64,000 nt of DNA from Xylona heveae TC161 (Eukaryota; Ascomycota; Xylonomycetes; Xylonales; Xylonaceae), in contig NW_017264194.1 in the NCBI RefSeq assembly GCF_001619985.1, positions 310,001 through 374,000 on the forward strand. The letters are read 5' to 3'. The translations under genes were made by a program, and so were the position numbers. The notes beneath the pieces were generated by a model. It worked only from the letters and a program-made list of their open reading frames with translations. It ran no database searches and had not been told where the DNA came from. Numbering within the stretch: position 1 is the first letter of the stretch; the number at the start of each line of letters is the position of its first letter. Shown here piece by piece: positions 31,506 through 46,597 of the stretch.

Positions 31506-34500
31506 AAGCCTTGCTTCAGACAGGACGGGGGGCCCTGGGAAGCAAGATCGAAAACACGTTCCTTTCCATACGGGAATTACACAGTACCTTCGTACGCAGG
31601 AGGACAATATATATTACTACTACGCATGTATGATGACTAACCTGGGCGAAGAGCCAGGACGGCGCCGTCGACGTCGGCGGCAGGGCGATGCAGAGCGACA
31701 GATTTCTAAGGTCCACAGTGAACAGTGCCACCGTACAGAAGTGAAACTCCCCAGGGTGCAAGTCCTTTTCTAGAACAAATCTTTTACGGAAGTACTCCGG
31801 TCCGAGATTTCTGGAATTTTTAGAAGTTTGATTACAGTACACAGTAAAAAGCACCTTCTGTACTTGGGATCTGCACTGGTCCGTGATTAGGCCCGGATGA
31901 CGTGCCATTAGGCAGGCCGAAACAACATTTGTTCTCCGTCAAGGGCCGTATTTCTTCCAAGTTGACAGGGAGATGCCCAGAATGTAAAAGTGGACATGGG
32001 CCAGGGGGGAGTTGGAGAGGGCGGAGCAGTACTCCGTGCCTAGTAAGTTAAAGGGAGGGAGAGAGGCTTTCAATGGAGATTTGAACGACTTCGGCAATTC
32101 TGCCGAAGTCATGATCCTTGGCTTCTTGCTGACGATTGCTGACTATTTGCTGATGACTCCCTGATGCTTCCCTGATGGCTGGCAGGTACCCGTGACTGGG
32201 ATCATTGCGACACGGAATACTCTGCCTTGGGACTCCGGACCCTAGATCCTTTTTTTTTTCAGCTTCCTTCTTCCTCACATCTTACTTACTTGTAGCTAGG
32301 ACGAGGGCGCGGGATGAAGGCTGTAAATATTATGTACGTTACAGGGCAACGCAAATAGGAAATCAACCGAGACGAGTGTTTGTGATCCCGGCACTCAGGG
32401 CACTGTACTCTATCGGAGTATGAGTACTTCCATACAGGAGCACTGACTCTGGACCTTCTCGGGACTACAACAACGTGGTCATCACGTGGCGGAAATGAAG
32501 AGTGGAGCTTTAGTTGGGCCGAGGGTACGAAACGAAATAAATGATGAGCAACCCGAATTCGACTAATGTTCCCGGGGAGGGCCAAGGCAGAAAGGAAAAG
32601 GAAGCAAAAAGGATGTAAATGAAGTCTTTAACCCTGAACGCGACATCATCGCTTGACCACAGGTGGGGTGTGGAAATTTTGGGTGAGAAAGCGCGCAAAA
32701 CTAAAAGGGCCGGAACCAAGGATCCAACCAAGGGAACACAAAGAAGGGAAGCCGAAAGGGAGGGAACACTGACAGCCAGAGCAACCGTGCCAATGTGACT
32801 TTGGACTTGGCAACAAAAATGCCACGTTGAAGCCATGTGCCATCAGCCGGATGGCCCCGGGTGCGGACAATTGCCGATTTAGAGCCAGCAGCGCATATGA
32901 TACCTAAGGTTCTTTTGGTGCTCAACTCCGGTCCTACTGTTTGGAGTTCTACCACTTGGGTAGTTTTGCGTAGTGAAACGCACCCATTCAACAAAAATAT
33001 TACTCCACACGATGAGACAGATTTTGATTACAGTACGGCAGTACTATGACTCCCTTTGGGCTCTTTCTTCTCATACCAACACCTATAGTATTACCTATAT
33101 TATTATTTTTTCCCCTTCTCTACGTTTTCGGTTCCTTTTCCACTCTTGCTCTTTGCTCGCCTATCCGCGCGAGGTTGATAGCGCCAGTCATAGCGAGCAC
33201 CACGGTTGTTTCACTTGAAACGCATGATATCAACGATCAGGCATTTCATACACTGAGCGGGTGCGACCCAAGCAGAAGGAGGTACCTCCGTCATCAGTCG
33301 GGGCGAGTGATGGTGCCTCTTCTGAGCTCCTTTTTTTTTTTCTTCGGTTCGCGAATGAAAAAGCCGCAACCAAAAAAAAATAGTCTCCATCTACGGAGTA
33401 ACTTACTTCTACCCACACATCATAATGATGATTACGGTACTTTACGGAGTATTCATACAATCTACAGTGTTTTGGATTCGCTTCATGTTTCACCTGGTCG
33501 TTGCGATCGACGGAATTCTCCTTTGAACGGCCCGCTGCTTTTCCGTCTGGCATGATCATCTACCAATAATTCCATGTAGCACGGTTAGGAGTACTACCTT
33601 GATTATCATCTGGTGCATTAATGCGACCTTCCTTTTGTTGATAGTGGAGAGCGAGCGCGCTCTTTTGAGTGGTGGAAGGTTCCGTCGGTGCCTGCTTTGC
33701 TTTGCTCTGCTCTGCTTTCGCCCCCTTGCTTGTCGCACATCAGCCAGCGCGTCTTTTTTCCTTCGAGAAGACCCACAAATCCAGCTGCTTGGACTGGCAA
33801 GAAAGAGATGGGCCTGGCATGTGCAAGGTAAGAGACCCATGTCATACATTCTTTACTACAGTCGTATCTGGGTGTTAAACTGTCAGCACCAATCCCGTGT
33901 GACATGCAGATTATCATCCACAGCAGCCCGACGCATTCGCAAGGAACTTCCCGGCTCTCGATCTTCAACAAAAAGAGCACTTCAGATGGTTAGCTTTGGT
34001 TGATTTCATTTCGTATGATTGGGCAAAGCCATGTTGATTGGAAAGAAGGTAATAAATGTGCTTGAGCGGCACAGGACTTACTAGAGGAACCAGCCCATCC
34101 GGAAATTCCTCAAAATTACCGATGCTCGTTTAGCCAAAGCATCTTTTCAGTCATGGCACTTTTGCTAACTATTTGCACAAGTAATAGGCTAATTAACGCC
34201 GGTGATACTAACTACTATGTTCAATCCAGTTACGCTCTAGACTGCATGAACGGTCATGTTGACAAGATTACAGGACGGTCTTTGCTTTTAAAACTCGACG
34301 GCTTCGATTTTCATTTATCGGAGTACGAGTCTAAAGCAAGCCAATCGTCCCCACTGAGACGCACGGAACATGTTCCTTAATAATGCATCGGTCCGTCGCC
34401 TTTTTTCTGCAGCCATTACTTCAACATGGTTGTTGCTTGACAGCATTCGTAGGCTGGGAACTCGTCTCGAAAAGCGAGCCGAACCGCACGTCATCATCCG

Positions 34501-37423
34501 ACGGTTACCTACCGCACAGGACAGGCAGTACAATACAAAATCGTGCTACTCGAGTGAGAAAGTGTGATGGACAGAGAGAGACAAGGAAAAGACCTTATGA
34601 ATCTTTCTCGATCCGTCTCATTGTAACAGACTGCCCAGCGATTTGAGATCCATCGTGGATGATCTCAGGCGATTTCGTCATATCTACTCGCCTGTACTAA
34701 ACGGGCAGCAAAGAGAAGAAGAAAAAAAAAACCTGCTCTAGGGGCCGTCCACGAGGGCCACCAGCTGAGCCCAGCCTCAACCCACCCTCCTTTTTCCCTC
34801 TTCTTTGGCTTTCTTCTTCGCTCTCTCCATTACTCTCACTTTTCGAGCCGACGCTCCCGACCCGCCATCGTTTCTTCCCGATGAAGGAGCGAGAAAATGG
34901 TAATGGTGGGTTGGTCGGAGTCCGTGTTGCGGGTGTGTGCTCTCTTCCATGGTGTGTGAGTGGGCGTGTGCGCGAGACAAAAACGCACACACGTGCATCG
35001 TGCCGCCAGGGAGCTCGCGTGGCGTGGCGTGGATAAAGTCATGGAATCGGAATCGAACTAAAGACGGGTTGGGAGCTGTCGCGTCGCGCAAAGATGACAT
35101 TCGTGTGCAAGGAATTGGAGAGCATCCAATCTCTTCGTTGGTCCTGACCCAGCATCTTCGTTGCTTGACCGGGCCCATGGCCATCGGAGAACCCCTTGGG
35201 CCGTGCTTTGGACAGCCTCTCCGAACACCTGAGCCATGGAAGAGGAAACTGCCGGCTCCAATATGGCTGCCCGGCTCATATGCTACGAAGTGCCTAAGAG
35301 ATGAATGACTGGACCGAACAAATTGGAGTCATTGTTCGTATATGATGACTATCATAGCAGTACCACTAAACAGCCTACGAGTATTTACGAATGATAGAAA
35401 ACGACGCATCCATGTGCGCAGCCATCCTGCAAGGGAATGCTTTTCGCCAGTACGTAGGCGTGCGTAGCCTTAAGCGAAAAAACCTGGAAAGCATAAAAAA
35501 GGGGCGTCGGAGAGCAGACGTGGCTGCTGCTGGGTGACGATGATCTGTAGCCTAATTGGTACAACAACTAACAAATAATGCAGTATTTGAGATTTCTTGG
35601 ATGCACGACGCGTGCATATCTGCGGACGCAAGGTGCGTGCGATGCCAAGGTATGGCAGTTTGTAAGTGGAACCCCGTGTTTCCTCGGCCCGACTACCTAT
35701 CAGCTATCGCGATCGTTTTTTTGTTTTCTTAGATCAGTGATATTATTGCAGTGTCGATGCTAGCGCTCGAGTACAATGTGGCGCCGGTCTAAATCCTTCA
35801 ATCTTTCCATCATGATCATGATCATTCATCATAATAATCACCATGTTGAGTGCAACGAAAAAGGAACTACTGCTGCGGGCGAGCACAAAAACAGCAACTC
35901 TGATACAATTCATTTGCTAAGCGAACAACTTGAGAAAGCTGAACGGCGGCCAAGTGTAGGTAGGTAGGCTGTCAGGGTGTGCGTACTTGATGTGACGACT
36001 TTTCCACCCAATAGGCGCTTTCTGTTAAGTAAGTCAACCAATTTGGGCTTCCCTTTCGGCATTGGCTGAGTAGCAGGCAGTCGGTTGGTGGTTTTTTTCT
36101 TTGAGCTTACCGGTAAGCACTCTTCGAAAACCATACTCCGTATGCTCTTGAGGAGGAAAGGAGGAAAGGGGAGGGGGGAAGGTTGCGGTTGCCATGTTCT
36201 TCTCCAGCGTACAGCCCTGGTCCCTGCTCCTCCCGGTTCCCTTTTCTTCTCTTCACCTTCTTCTCGGGTGGAACGCCCCTCTTGCCATCCTCGGCTCGTT
36301 CCCTTTTCTCCTTTGCGCTACCACGTCCAGTCTGCACCGACTGGAGACCAACCCCCCGGGCCCAAGCCCAGTGTCCTAGGCATTACCCAACAACACCCCT
36401 CCCCGGCTTTCCCACTTCGCATCGCCTTCTGCCCACACCGCCTATGCAGCCCCGATGCCACACGACATTTGATTGGTGTCCGGTGGGGAAACGCACTGTC
36501 GCCACGTGAAATGGCGAGAAAGTAACGGATGTACGCAGGGAGCAGTTGGAGGTGCCCGCTAAGACCGTTTTCTGCTTCTTACCGCTGCATCCCATATTAC
36601 TGTGATACATGGCGACTTGCCCCCATTGATGTCAGGCTCGTCTCACCACATGCACCCATTGCCATTGTTCAGCCCACCTACATGGCTCTCCTACACTGTG
36701 TCGCGAGTGAGATGTTGGCCTGTAAACAAGCAAATATCTTAAAGGATGGGCCAAAAGGGCCGAACATGGATCGAAAACGATCTTATGGAGAAGCTGTGGG
36801 TGATAACAAGTAACGAAATGGCAGATTGAGCTACCTTTGACGGTCGCGTATAGTATCTGTCCGTGTGAATCTTTCCCGCGTTGAAGTTGTTTTTCTACGT
36901 TCCTTAACTAGTTGTCACGCTAGGAGGGAGACCGTCATTTTCTGCTGGCTGGTCTCTCTTTCATCTCATCATCCGCGACAATCATCCGAAATGTGCTAAC
37001 CGACCGAAATTGTTTGCTACGTGATCAAATTCGAGCTCTTTGGAGAAGATGAACGAAATTTTTCTTCTTCTATCATTCTCATTGTGAATAGAATTAATCA
37101 GCAGCCCGGCTTGTAGGGGCCAGATTGCTTTCCCTACCACGATGAACCTGGGCCATTTTCAGCTAAAGAGTGGCTAGGCAGAAAAAGTTAGGGAAAAGGA
37201 ATGGCACGACAGAAGGTGGGTTGTGGGAGGGAGGGACTGATGTAAGCTTGCATGCAGTGGTACTTCAGACTTTCGATAGATCAGAATGATCTTGATCAGG
37301 TAAAGTCATCATTGTCATCATCGAGGGAACGGTATACAGTAGGATTTGTATTAGGGGGCAGAGCTATCTATCTGACGGGAAGGGGGCTGTGATGGGCGCA
37401 GATGCATGGGTTTGACCCTTTTG

Positions 37424-37457
37424 CTCTCTCTCTCTCTCTCTCTCTCGCTCTCTCTCC
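37424..37457. repeat. CT dinucleotide microsatellite
   Basis: About 34 bp of CT repeats with a single G interruption, in the gene-free region about 2.7 kb upstream of the C2H2 gene. Confidence 0.9.
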
Positions 37458-40152
37458 CAGCAATTCCAAAGTACACACAGCACAGTGGTACTTTTTGACA
37501 CACCCCACGGACCATTATTGTGACCGGCCCAGCTCGCTCTGCCCACCGGCTGCTAACGATTTCTCGGTGCGCGTCGTCTCTCTGCAATCCCTGTCACAGG
37601 GGTGTCCCACTTGCGCCCCCCCCCATCACCCCTTGCCATCATCATCATCATCAACAACCCTGAACCCATGCCGGACCATGCCATGGCCATGTTGCCGCCA
37701 TGCGCCTTTTCGGCAAGCCCAGACAAGAGAGGGATTAGGGAGGTGGGAGGCAAAACACACCCAGAGAGGGACAGTAGTAGTAAGAGGAGTAAAGAAGGAC
37801 TTGAGGAGAAGCCACTCATGAAGACAAATAGATATTGTAATGCTTAACCTGCTTTGCTGTTTCCCTTTTCCCTCTCTCTTTCCATCCCTGGTTGACCCAT
37901 GCCTATTTCCCTTGACGGACTCGATGTCCCAAACCATGACCCTAGTGCAGCTTCGGGCGATAGCCATGTTTTCGAGCAACCCTCATCGTCATCTTTAATC
38001 CATTATTACAATTACTTCAGTGCATACTATAACCGCCGCTAACTGACAGCCCGACTTACTCTGTACGCTTGTGCTCTGATGATCTCTCTCCGTCCCTTAA
38101 CATCTTTCCCTTCCCACACACACCCCATTTCATACGCACTACTCTAACTCGCGCGGCCACACTATCTTCCCCCCGACCCACGCCCAACTTTTGGTGCGTC
38201 ACTTGGCGGTACCGGTACCTCGGACGGCCCATTCTTGGTGCTTTTGGTCCCTTGTGGTCCCTTCGACCGTCCTATTTGTAGATGAATGATACCATTCCCA
38301 AATCCCGCCTTGACCCTTCTGACTATTGTTACTGCTGCCCACTGTTTGTCCTGCGCCCTGCCAATAATACTTTCAAATCCCAGAAATCCCGGCAAACTCT
38401 GATTGCTGCTTGCCAGGGTTGGAATTTTTCCTCTTCTCTAGATTGATATCCTTTGTTTTTCCCTTCGCCTCTTCCAGTTTCTATTTCTCCGAACAGAGTA
38501 GTACCTGCAGCGATAGCTACAACCCGTTCTTGCTGCCCGCCCCTCAAATCTGCGACCAGACTAAAAATCCACATCCCACACGCTGCCCCGGGTGCCACCT
38601 GCGCAACAAACCAAAAAGTCTAGCGAGCAGGAGCTGTCAGCCATCACTGCCCACCAAAGCACGACGACATCTCTCTTCGACACTCCCACGCACCCAACCT
38701 CATCCTCAGCCGCTGCTTCCAAGCCTTGAGGCGATTCCCTTTTATTTGCTCTATCGACAGCCGGACTGCCGTGTCTTGATCCTTCCAAATCACATTGCAC
38801 GGTTGTGCTTACAATACGCGTCACGACCGGTATTCGCGGCGACCTCGGATTCGGCAACGCAATTGGCAAGTGCTGCAGCGCCGCTTCCTCACGGAGACCA
38901 TAACTGTCTTCCTATCATCGTCTGGCTCCAAACGCTCTGCCAAAAGAGGTTCGTACACCGCCCTTTGCGAAGAAAAGCGCTGGAATGTGTCGGGAGGATC
39001 ACTCTGAAATGAAGATGGAACACACTGAGACTGACTACTATCGATAGATCTGATAACGCAACTCAACGTCACCAACGCCTCGTTGCACCTCGATCATCGG
39101 CATCCTACCTTTATACATTGCCCCTAGCCTGGTTCCTTCTCCATCAGGGGCATTCACTCACTTCCAACATTTGTCGTCCTGGGAAAGACATGCTCATTTA
39201 GGGCTCGCGATTTGTCGCACAGCAAAAATAGCATCTGGCGCTTCTTGAATCAACCAACTTGGGTGCCCTTGTCTCTGCACAAAGCTCAGGTACCAGGCTG
39301 AAGATATCATCTTCTTTGATTTGTCCGCCCAAAAAAGTGTTCAAGACGCCACTCGGACGAACCCTTGGCGCGAGCGTCACTTACGGTCGATTCCCATTGC
39401 CTTACCGCCTTGAAACATATTGTCTTCTTTGTTTCGCCCCGCCAAAAAGGTATCGGTGACCTCTTTTCTTTCACGGTTTCCAACCTGCCGGGCCAAGACA
39501 CGACAAAGCTCGAACCCGTACCTGTTCAAAGCTCCGCACTCAATTCCCTGGCGCTGGCTTCAAAATTTATCTATCCCTTGAAGAGGAATTAACCGACGAT
39601 CCCTCTCTGCATTCCTCGTCTTGCGTGCTTCCCCCCCCCCGGGATACCTCTACCCCCCCCGAATTGTTGGAACGCAGACTCGTTCCCTTGCCGCGCACAA
39701 TCGGAATTCAGCACCAACTCGTGCTGTTTTTCAGAACTGCCGAATTTAGCTGCCACAGAACAAGTAGGTTCCCGCATCTCTATTGTTCATATTTTTGGAT
39801 CTCCATCGAGACACGGGAGTGGCTTCTTCTTTAGGGGGCATCATTTCAATGTCTTTACTGGAAATTCTGGCATGATTCGTGGAATAGCTTTTTAATGTTT
39901 TGAAGCAGGTCGCGGCCACGTTAGGATACTTGCATTAGGGGTGATTGAATCGTTCGCGAGTATCACCGTACCCCCTTGTACGCGAGCCACCTTCTTCTCC
40001 ACAGCCCGTGGTCGAAGGAGATACAACAACTTGTTTCAGGCGCGTGTCCTCTTAGGCGCCCAAGCTGGACATTTATCACTCCTGTCTGGCCCACAAATTT
40101 CTTCTGAGCTTGTTAAACCAGCCCAACCTTTTGGGGGGTTCTCTCTCAAGCC

Positions 40153-41670
<1,518 letters not shown>

Positions 41671-43691
41671 AGGTGATCGTGACCTAGGCTGGGCCAAAAG
41701 GTCATCACTGTACTATATTTGAATCGTTGTTTTCCCCTCTATCCTTTGACCTCTATGCATCATTTCCCTCAACACCTCGTCGGACCCTCTTATCTTGGAA
41801 CTCGGCGCGATGGAGTGTGTGGCTCCATTGTACGTTGCAATCATCATCAACATCTACTAGCCGACTGCAAAATTTTCTTTATTACTATTATTTTATTATT
41901 ATTACTACTACTACTTTGTATCAGACAGAGCCTTTTAATTACCGCCTTTCCAACTTTTTCCTCTGTTAGTATTGCATTTTAATTCGCCTCCTGCATCTCG
42001 ATAGACTTGTATTCCTTTCTCGCTTTTACTTCTTCTTTTACATCTTCCACTTTCTTCTCTTCGCCGTCTATCTTGTTTCATTTTTTCTTTATATTAAATC
42101 TTGCTCTGCCAGTGTTCATTTTGTCATCATTTTCCAAGCATGGGAACAGTAAAAAGTTTTTTATTATCTTATTGGGCAGAATAGAAAAAGAACAGCGCCT
42201 GTTGGGGGTTTTAGGTCGGGATTACTTTGAGTTTGGACTTTGGTCTTATCTAGTAAATAGTTCTCTCTTACAGTGACAAATTCTGAAACATTTGAACTGA
42301 TAACGATTCTCTCATCATTGGCGCGGAATGATTTTACCACTAAGCATCAGGATAAGATTCCGTTCTGATTTGATTCTGTTCAAGTCTTTCAAATTAGTTT
42401 GTATCGCCACATGTGAGCATCTTCCGCGCGTCTCTCACGTCATTTGTGGCTTAGGTAGGTGCAGATTTGCTTGTGAAGCTCAATATTGGTGTTTGGTAAA
42501 CGAGCTTGGAGCTCAACTTGCAAGCAGCAGCTGAGTCAGCGCAAATGATGGGGAAAAGGTGGTTTAAGTGACAACTACCTGGAGCTCATTTCCCAGGGAT
42601 CATTGTGTGGTTGGTCACAATAAAGTACCTTGCTATACTGAGTATGGTGGGGGGGGACCGAGCAAGCGCAATACAACTTACGACTGGCAGGCTGGGACCG
42701 ACTGGGACCGACGGGAACGAACCCATCGTCATCATCCTCATTCTACTAACTTGCTGCTACTGTAACTTGCTGTAATTACACAACTGCCCGACCTACAGCA
42801 GTAATTTCCGCCCCGAAAGTCGTCTGCCCAGTTACCACTTTTTTCCCCGACTCACATTACGATTTACCTCTGTATTTCGACGAGGGGAGATACGGTGTGG
42901 ACACCCCTATAACCCATCAAACTAGACGTGGTAGTACTGCTACCCTGCGATCGAGTGAATCCGCGCTATTTGCGTGTCCTGGTCGGCTCATTCCCGCAAA
43001 CCGACTGATTCCGCTGCGTGGTGTTCCATTGCTCTCAACTTCTACTCACAAAATCGATTGATCTCGGATCATCAGCCATTGGATTTAATTGTATGCTTTC
43101 TCTCCTTCTCCCAAACATCTCATGCTCCTATGTCTTGGGCTCGAGGAATGCCTGCCTAATGGTGGGTGAGCTCTCTTGACAGGAGCGATTGGCATGTCGA
43201 ATTGAATTAAGCCTGTCATCGATATTAACATTGGATTAACAGTACACCAATCACTCTGTGTTGCGACGTTCATTTATTAGTCTTCACTGAAACTACGTGA
43301 AGCTCGAATCTGAACAACGACGACGATATCGATTAGATTCCTAACGAGATAAAACCGAGGAAGATACAGTCGATTTGAGTCCAAATCGCCGCGACGACAT
43401 TGGCGAGCAAGTATCGCACAAGAACATATCGGAATTCGACGAGCTTCAGCTCAACTTGGTCCTAAAATAGCAGGGGATATCATAATCCTCCAACAGACAA
43501 AGGACAATTGGCATATGACGCTGCGACCTTGAGAACCATCCCAACGCCACGCAGACCTGTGCATAGACCTTAACACCCGACATTGAATCCTTGTTGCAAG
43601 CTCTCTCCACTTTACCATTTCCCATCTATAAACTCCGCAAGCCAATCCGCGAGCTTCTCTCTGAAATCACACCACATATACCGCTGCAAAG
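41671..43691. other. intergenic C2H2 factor to epsin
   Basis: 3' flank of the zinc finger gene with an imperfect (TTA/TAC)n tract around 41880-41916, then the promoter of epsin. No coding signal I can support. Confidence 0.55.
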
Positions 43692-45082
43692 ATGTCGAAA
43701 GTCATACGTGGGGTGAAGAATGTCACCAAGGGGTATTCCTCGGTGCAAGTCAAAGTTCGAAATGGTGAGTATTGATATATCACTGTTAGCCTTCTTTTGG
43801 AGCGCGGAGAAGAAGAGGATCGAAGGCTGGACACGGAAGCTCCATTAAAAGTTGTATCATTCAGAATGACTGATTGTATATGCTAGCTACGAGCAATGAC
43901 CCATGGGGCCCAACAGGGACAGAAATGAGTGAAATCTCTCAAATGACATTCAACAAGTATGCCCCTCCGAATCATAACCTTTTTGCATTGCACGCAGTGC
44001 GGGAGAATATAAGCTGATATAGTGAACCTTTTTAGCTCGACCGATTTTTACGAAATCATGGATATGCTGGACAAGCGCTTGAACGACAAGGGAAAGAATT
44101 GGAGACACGTGCTCAAATCCCTCAAGGTCTTGGATTACTGTCTACATGAAGGCTCCGAGCTGGTCGTTACCTGGGCCCGCAACAACATCTTCATTGTCAA
44201 GACACTGCGCGAGTTTCAGCACATTGATGAGGATGGCAGAGATGTGGGACAAAACGGTTGGGATCATTCAAAAACCCACTGGTGTTTTTGATATAATTGG
44301 CTAACTGCGATTTAGTGCGAATTTCGGCCAAGGAATTGACTTCGCTCATTCAGGACGAGGAACGATTGCGCAAAGAACGCCTTGACCGAAAGTCGTGGAA
44401 ATCTCGAGTAACTGGAATCGAAGAGTACGGTCCTCATGGATATGGAGATCGCCCTTCTTCATCCTCTGCGGGGGCTTCTTCGCGTCGGGCTGATACGCGT
44501 AACCGCCGGCGAGAGGAAGAAGATGCCGAGTATCGACTCGCGATTGAGGCCAGCAAATACGAGGCTGAAGAGGATCGAAAGCGACGAGCGAATGCAACCA
44601 AGGGCGGCGAGGACGACGAGGACTTGGCAAAAGCTATCAAGCTCAGCAAAGAAGAGGAAGAATTGCGGAAGAGAGAGTTGGAGGAGAGCAACGCGGCGTC
44701 TCTGTTTGATGATGCTCCGGCTGCCAACGCTCAGCCACAGTTTACCGGCTACAATCAAGGCTATCAGCAACAGGGAGCTGTGGACTGGTTTGGCAACCCA
44801 GTTGACGCGCAACCCCAGCAGGCCCAATCGACTGGTTTCCTTAACCAGGCCTATTCGCAGCCGACCGGCGCATTTGGCAGCCAGGCAACTGGGTTCCAAA
44901 CTCAGCCGACGGGTTATCAGAATGGATTCTCAAATGGTTTCCAGCCGCAGGGCACTGGCTTCGACCAGTCTTTTGGTGGTCAGGCCAACACTCTGCAGCC
45001 CCAAACCACTGCGTTTATGGGCAACATGAACAATCCCTACGCGCAACAGCCGACTGGCTTTGGCGGTGCCCAGACGCAACCT

Positions 45083-45118
<36 letters not shown>

Positions 45119-45799
45119 ATGTCTAACGCTGCCACTGGATTTGCCCAATCGGGCAGCAACAACCCTTGGGCCACTGAGCCGCAGCAGCAGCTGGATGCAT
45201 TGAAGCCTTTACCCACCGGGTCGAACAACCCCTTTGGTTCGTCGTTTAGCCGACCTCAACCCCAGAACACGTCGACGGCGCCATCGCTCAACACGCTTCA
45301 CGAGCAAAAAGCGCAGACACAGTTTAGCAATTTCAACCCGCCCCATTCGTTTTCTACTCCGAGCAGCCCACCGCCTCAGCAACTGCAGCAACAACAGAAG
45401 TTGGCAAACCCTCAACACGCACATCTCAATGCTCTCTTGGCCTCTGGCGAAGGCCAAGATACGTTTGGCAACACGGGCAATCTGCGTATCCCTGCCCAGC
45501 ACACGGCGCCGGGCACCTTTGTCAACTCTGCCGGTCAAGGTCTCGACCGTCTCCACTCCTCTCAAACTGGTGGCAACAACCCATTCTTTACCCAGCAGTT
45601 TACTGGAATGCCTCAGCAGGCGGGCCATCCCGGTAGCGGATTTGGTCAAACGTCCCAGGCACCGCTGATGCCGGCACAGACTGGTCCCGCCGGCATGGGC
45701 ATGGGCTTTGGAGGAAGTCCATTTGGCGGTGGAGCAGGAAACAGTAATCCGTATGGACAGCAGCGGCAAGCCCAGCCCGGAAGTCTGATTGATTTCTAG
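43692..45799 (+). CDS. ENT1: epsin, clathrin adaptor of endocytosis
   Basis: Epsin of the Ent1/Ent2 type. It binds phosphoinositides at the plasma membrane and links ubiquitinated cargo, clathrin and EH-domain proteins during endocytosis. Exons 43692-43764, 43887-43956, 44036-44256 and 44316-45799 give 615 residues. The ENTH domain (residues 1-150) opens with VIRGVKNVTKGYSSVQVKVRNAT and contains YEIMDMLDKRL and KSLKVLDYCLHEGSE. Two ubiquitin-interacting motifs follow: AEYRLAIEASKYEAEE (about 190-208) and DEDLAKAIKLSKEEEE (about 222-240). The Gln/Gly/Asn-rich tail holds many TGF/PTG repeats, a polyglutamine run (45081-45118), two NPF motifs (NNPFG, NNPFF) for EH domains, and the C-terminal clathrin box SLIDF. 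The symbol ENT1 is by family; Ent1 and Ent2 cannot be told apart here. Confidence 0.95.
45081..45118 (+). repeat. CAG/CAA polyglutamine tract in epsin
   Basis: About twelve consecutive glutamine codons, mostly CAG, inside the disordered tail of epsin; prone to length variation between strains. Confidence 0.9.
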
Positions 45800-46444
45800 T
45801 TAGCCGGCTTGCATGTTTGTTTGTAAATGATATCGCTGTAACCGTTGCTCTATTCCGTTCCGTTTTGTGTCTTTTCCAGCTCTTTTCATTTCTGTCCTGC
45901 TTTACAGTTTCTTATCTCTGTCTCGTCTGTCCAACTTGACCGTTTATGTGGTTCGACATGTATTTTGCTCATTCGAGAAAGAACCCCGCCTGGTAACCCC
46001 CTCGAGTGTCGTGCCCTTGTGCTTCGTGTTCTTGCGTCTAAATTGCAATTTATATCTTTTGCTTTTGCAATCTTCTCGTTTTTATTTTTACCCCTATCTT
46101 ATCGCTGTCCTTTCTTCTCCCCTTTGTCTTTTCCTTTCTTCTCTTCTTACCATCTCTACTTACCTTTTCTCCTTATTGTCTCTATGATCTCTAAAGTCGT
46201 CTTTACAATTGTCTTTTTTCCTCTCAAGCAAGTGCCGTTTTTTTACCAGTCAGATTTATTTCACCCAGAGTATTTAAAATTTGTTATCTTCTTCTTTTTA
46301 TCTTTATTTAAAATTGTTTGAAAATTCAATTCCAATTCCAATTCATTCAATTCAATTTATTTAAATTTAAGGTTACCATTCAGTCATTGACTTGTGTGCC
46401 ATGTGGTTCGTATCTTGTCCAAGTGTCAAAACTGTCAAGTGCCT

Positions 46445-46480
46445 GACTGCCACGACTGCCATGACTGCCATGACTGCCAC
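46445..46480. repeat. 9-bp tandem repeat
   Basis: Four copies of GACTGCCAC/GACTGCCAT in a row, between the 3' ends of two convergent genes. Confidence 0.85.
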
Positions 46481-46530
46481 GATTTGAGTGTAGACATACT
46501 CGCAGTCAGACCTCGTTTGAACTAACAATA

Positions 46531-46597
46531 TTACAGTAGTACAGTGGTATAGCAGTACAGGAGTACAGTAGACAGGGGACAGTAGACAGGAAACAGG
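46531..46597. repeat. degenerate ACAGTA tandem repeat
   Basis: Irregular tandem copies of a TACAGTAG / GACAGTAGACAGG kind over about 65 bp, 50 bp after the 9-bp repeat. Confidence 0.75.

Larger units (their letters stand above)
30388..40152. other. 9.8-kb gene-free region
   Basis: No frame here looks like a gene. The longest (about 200 codons at 38410-39012, 169 at 33046-33555) are of low complexity and lack family features. It holds a 25-bp inverted repeat (31445-31498), exact TACGGAGTA/TACTCCGTA motifs, a (CT)n tract and pyrimidine-rich sequence at 37.4-40 kb. The right part is probably the promoter and long 5' leader of the C2H2 factor. A possible 5'-leader intron (GTAGGT near 39763, acceptor CAG near 39908) is weak. 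Confidence 0.5.

Noticed and set aside
33046-33555. 169-codon plus-strand frame
   Set aside because: Low-complexity, no family features, overlapped by equally open frames on the other strand.
34777-35184. 135-codon minus-strand frame rich in His, Arg and Thr
   Set aside because: Composition reflects local GC-rich sequence; no start context, introns or domains.
38410-39012. 200-codon plus-strand frame upstream of the C2H2 factor
   Set aside because: Pro/Ser/Leu-rich translation of pyrimidine-rich DNA, no domain, no good start context; more likely 5' leader sequence.
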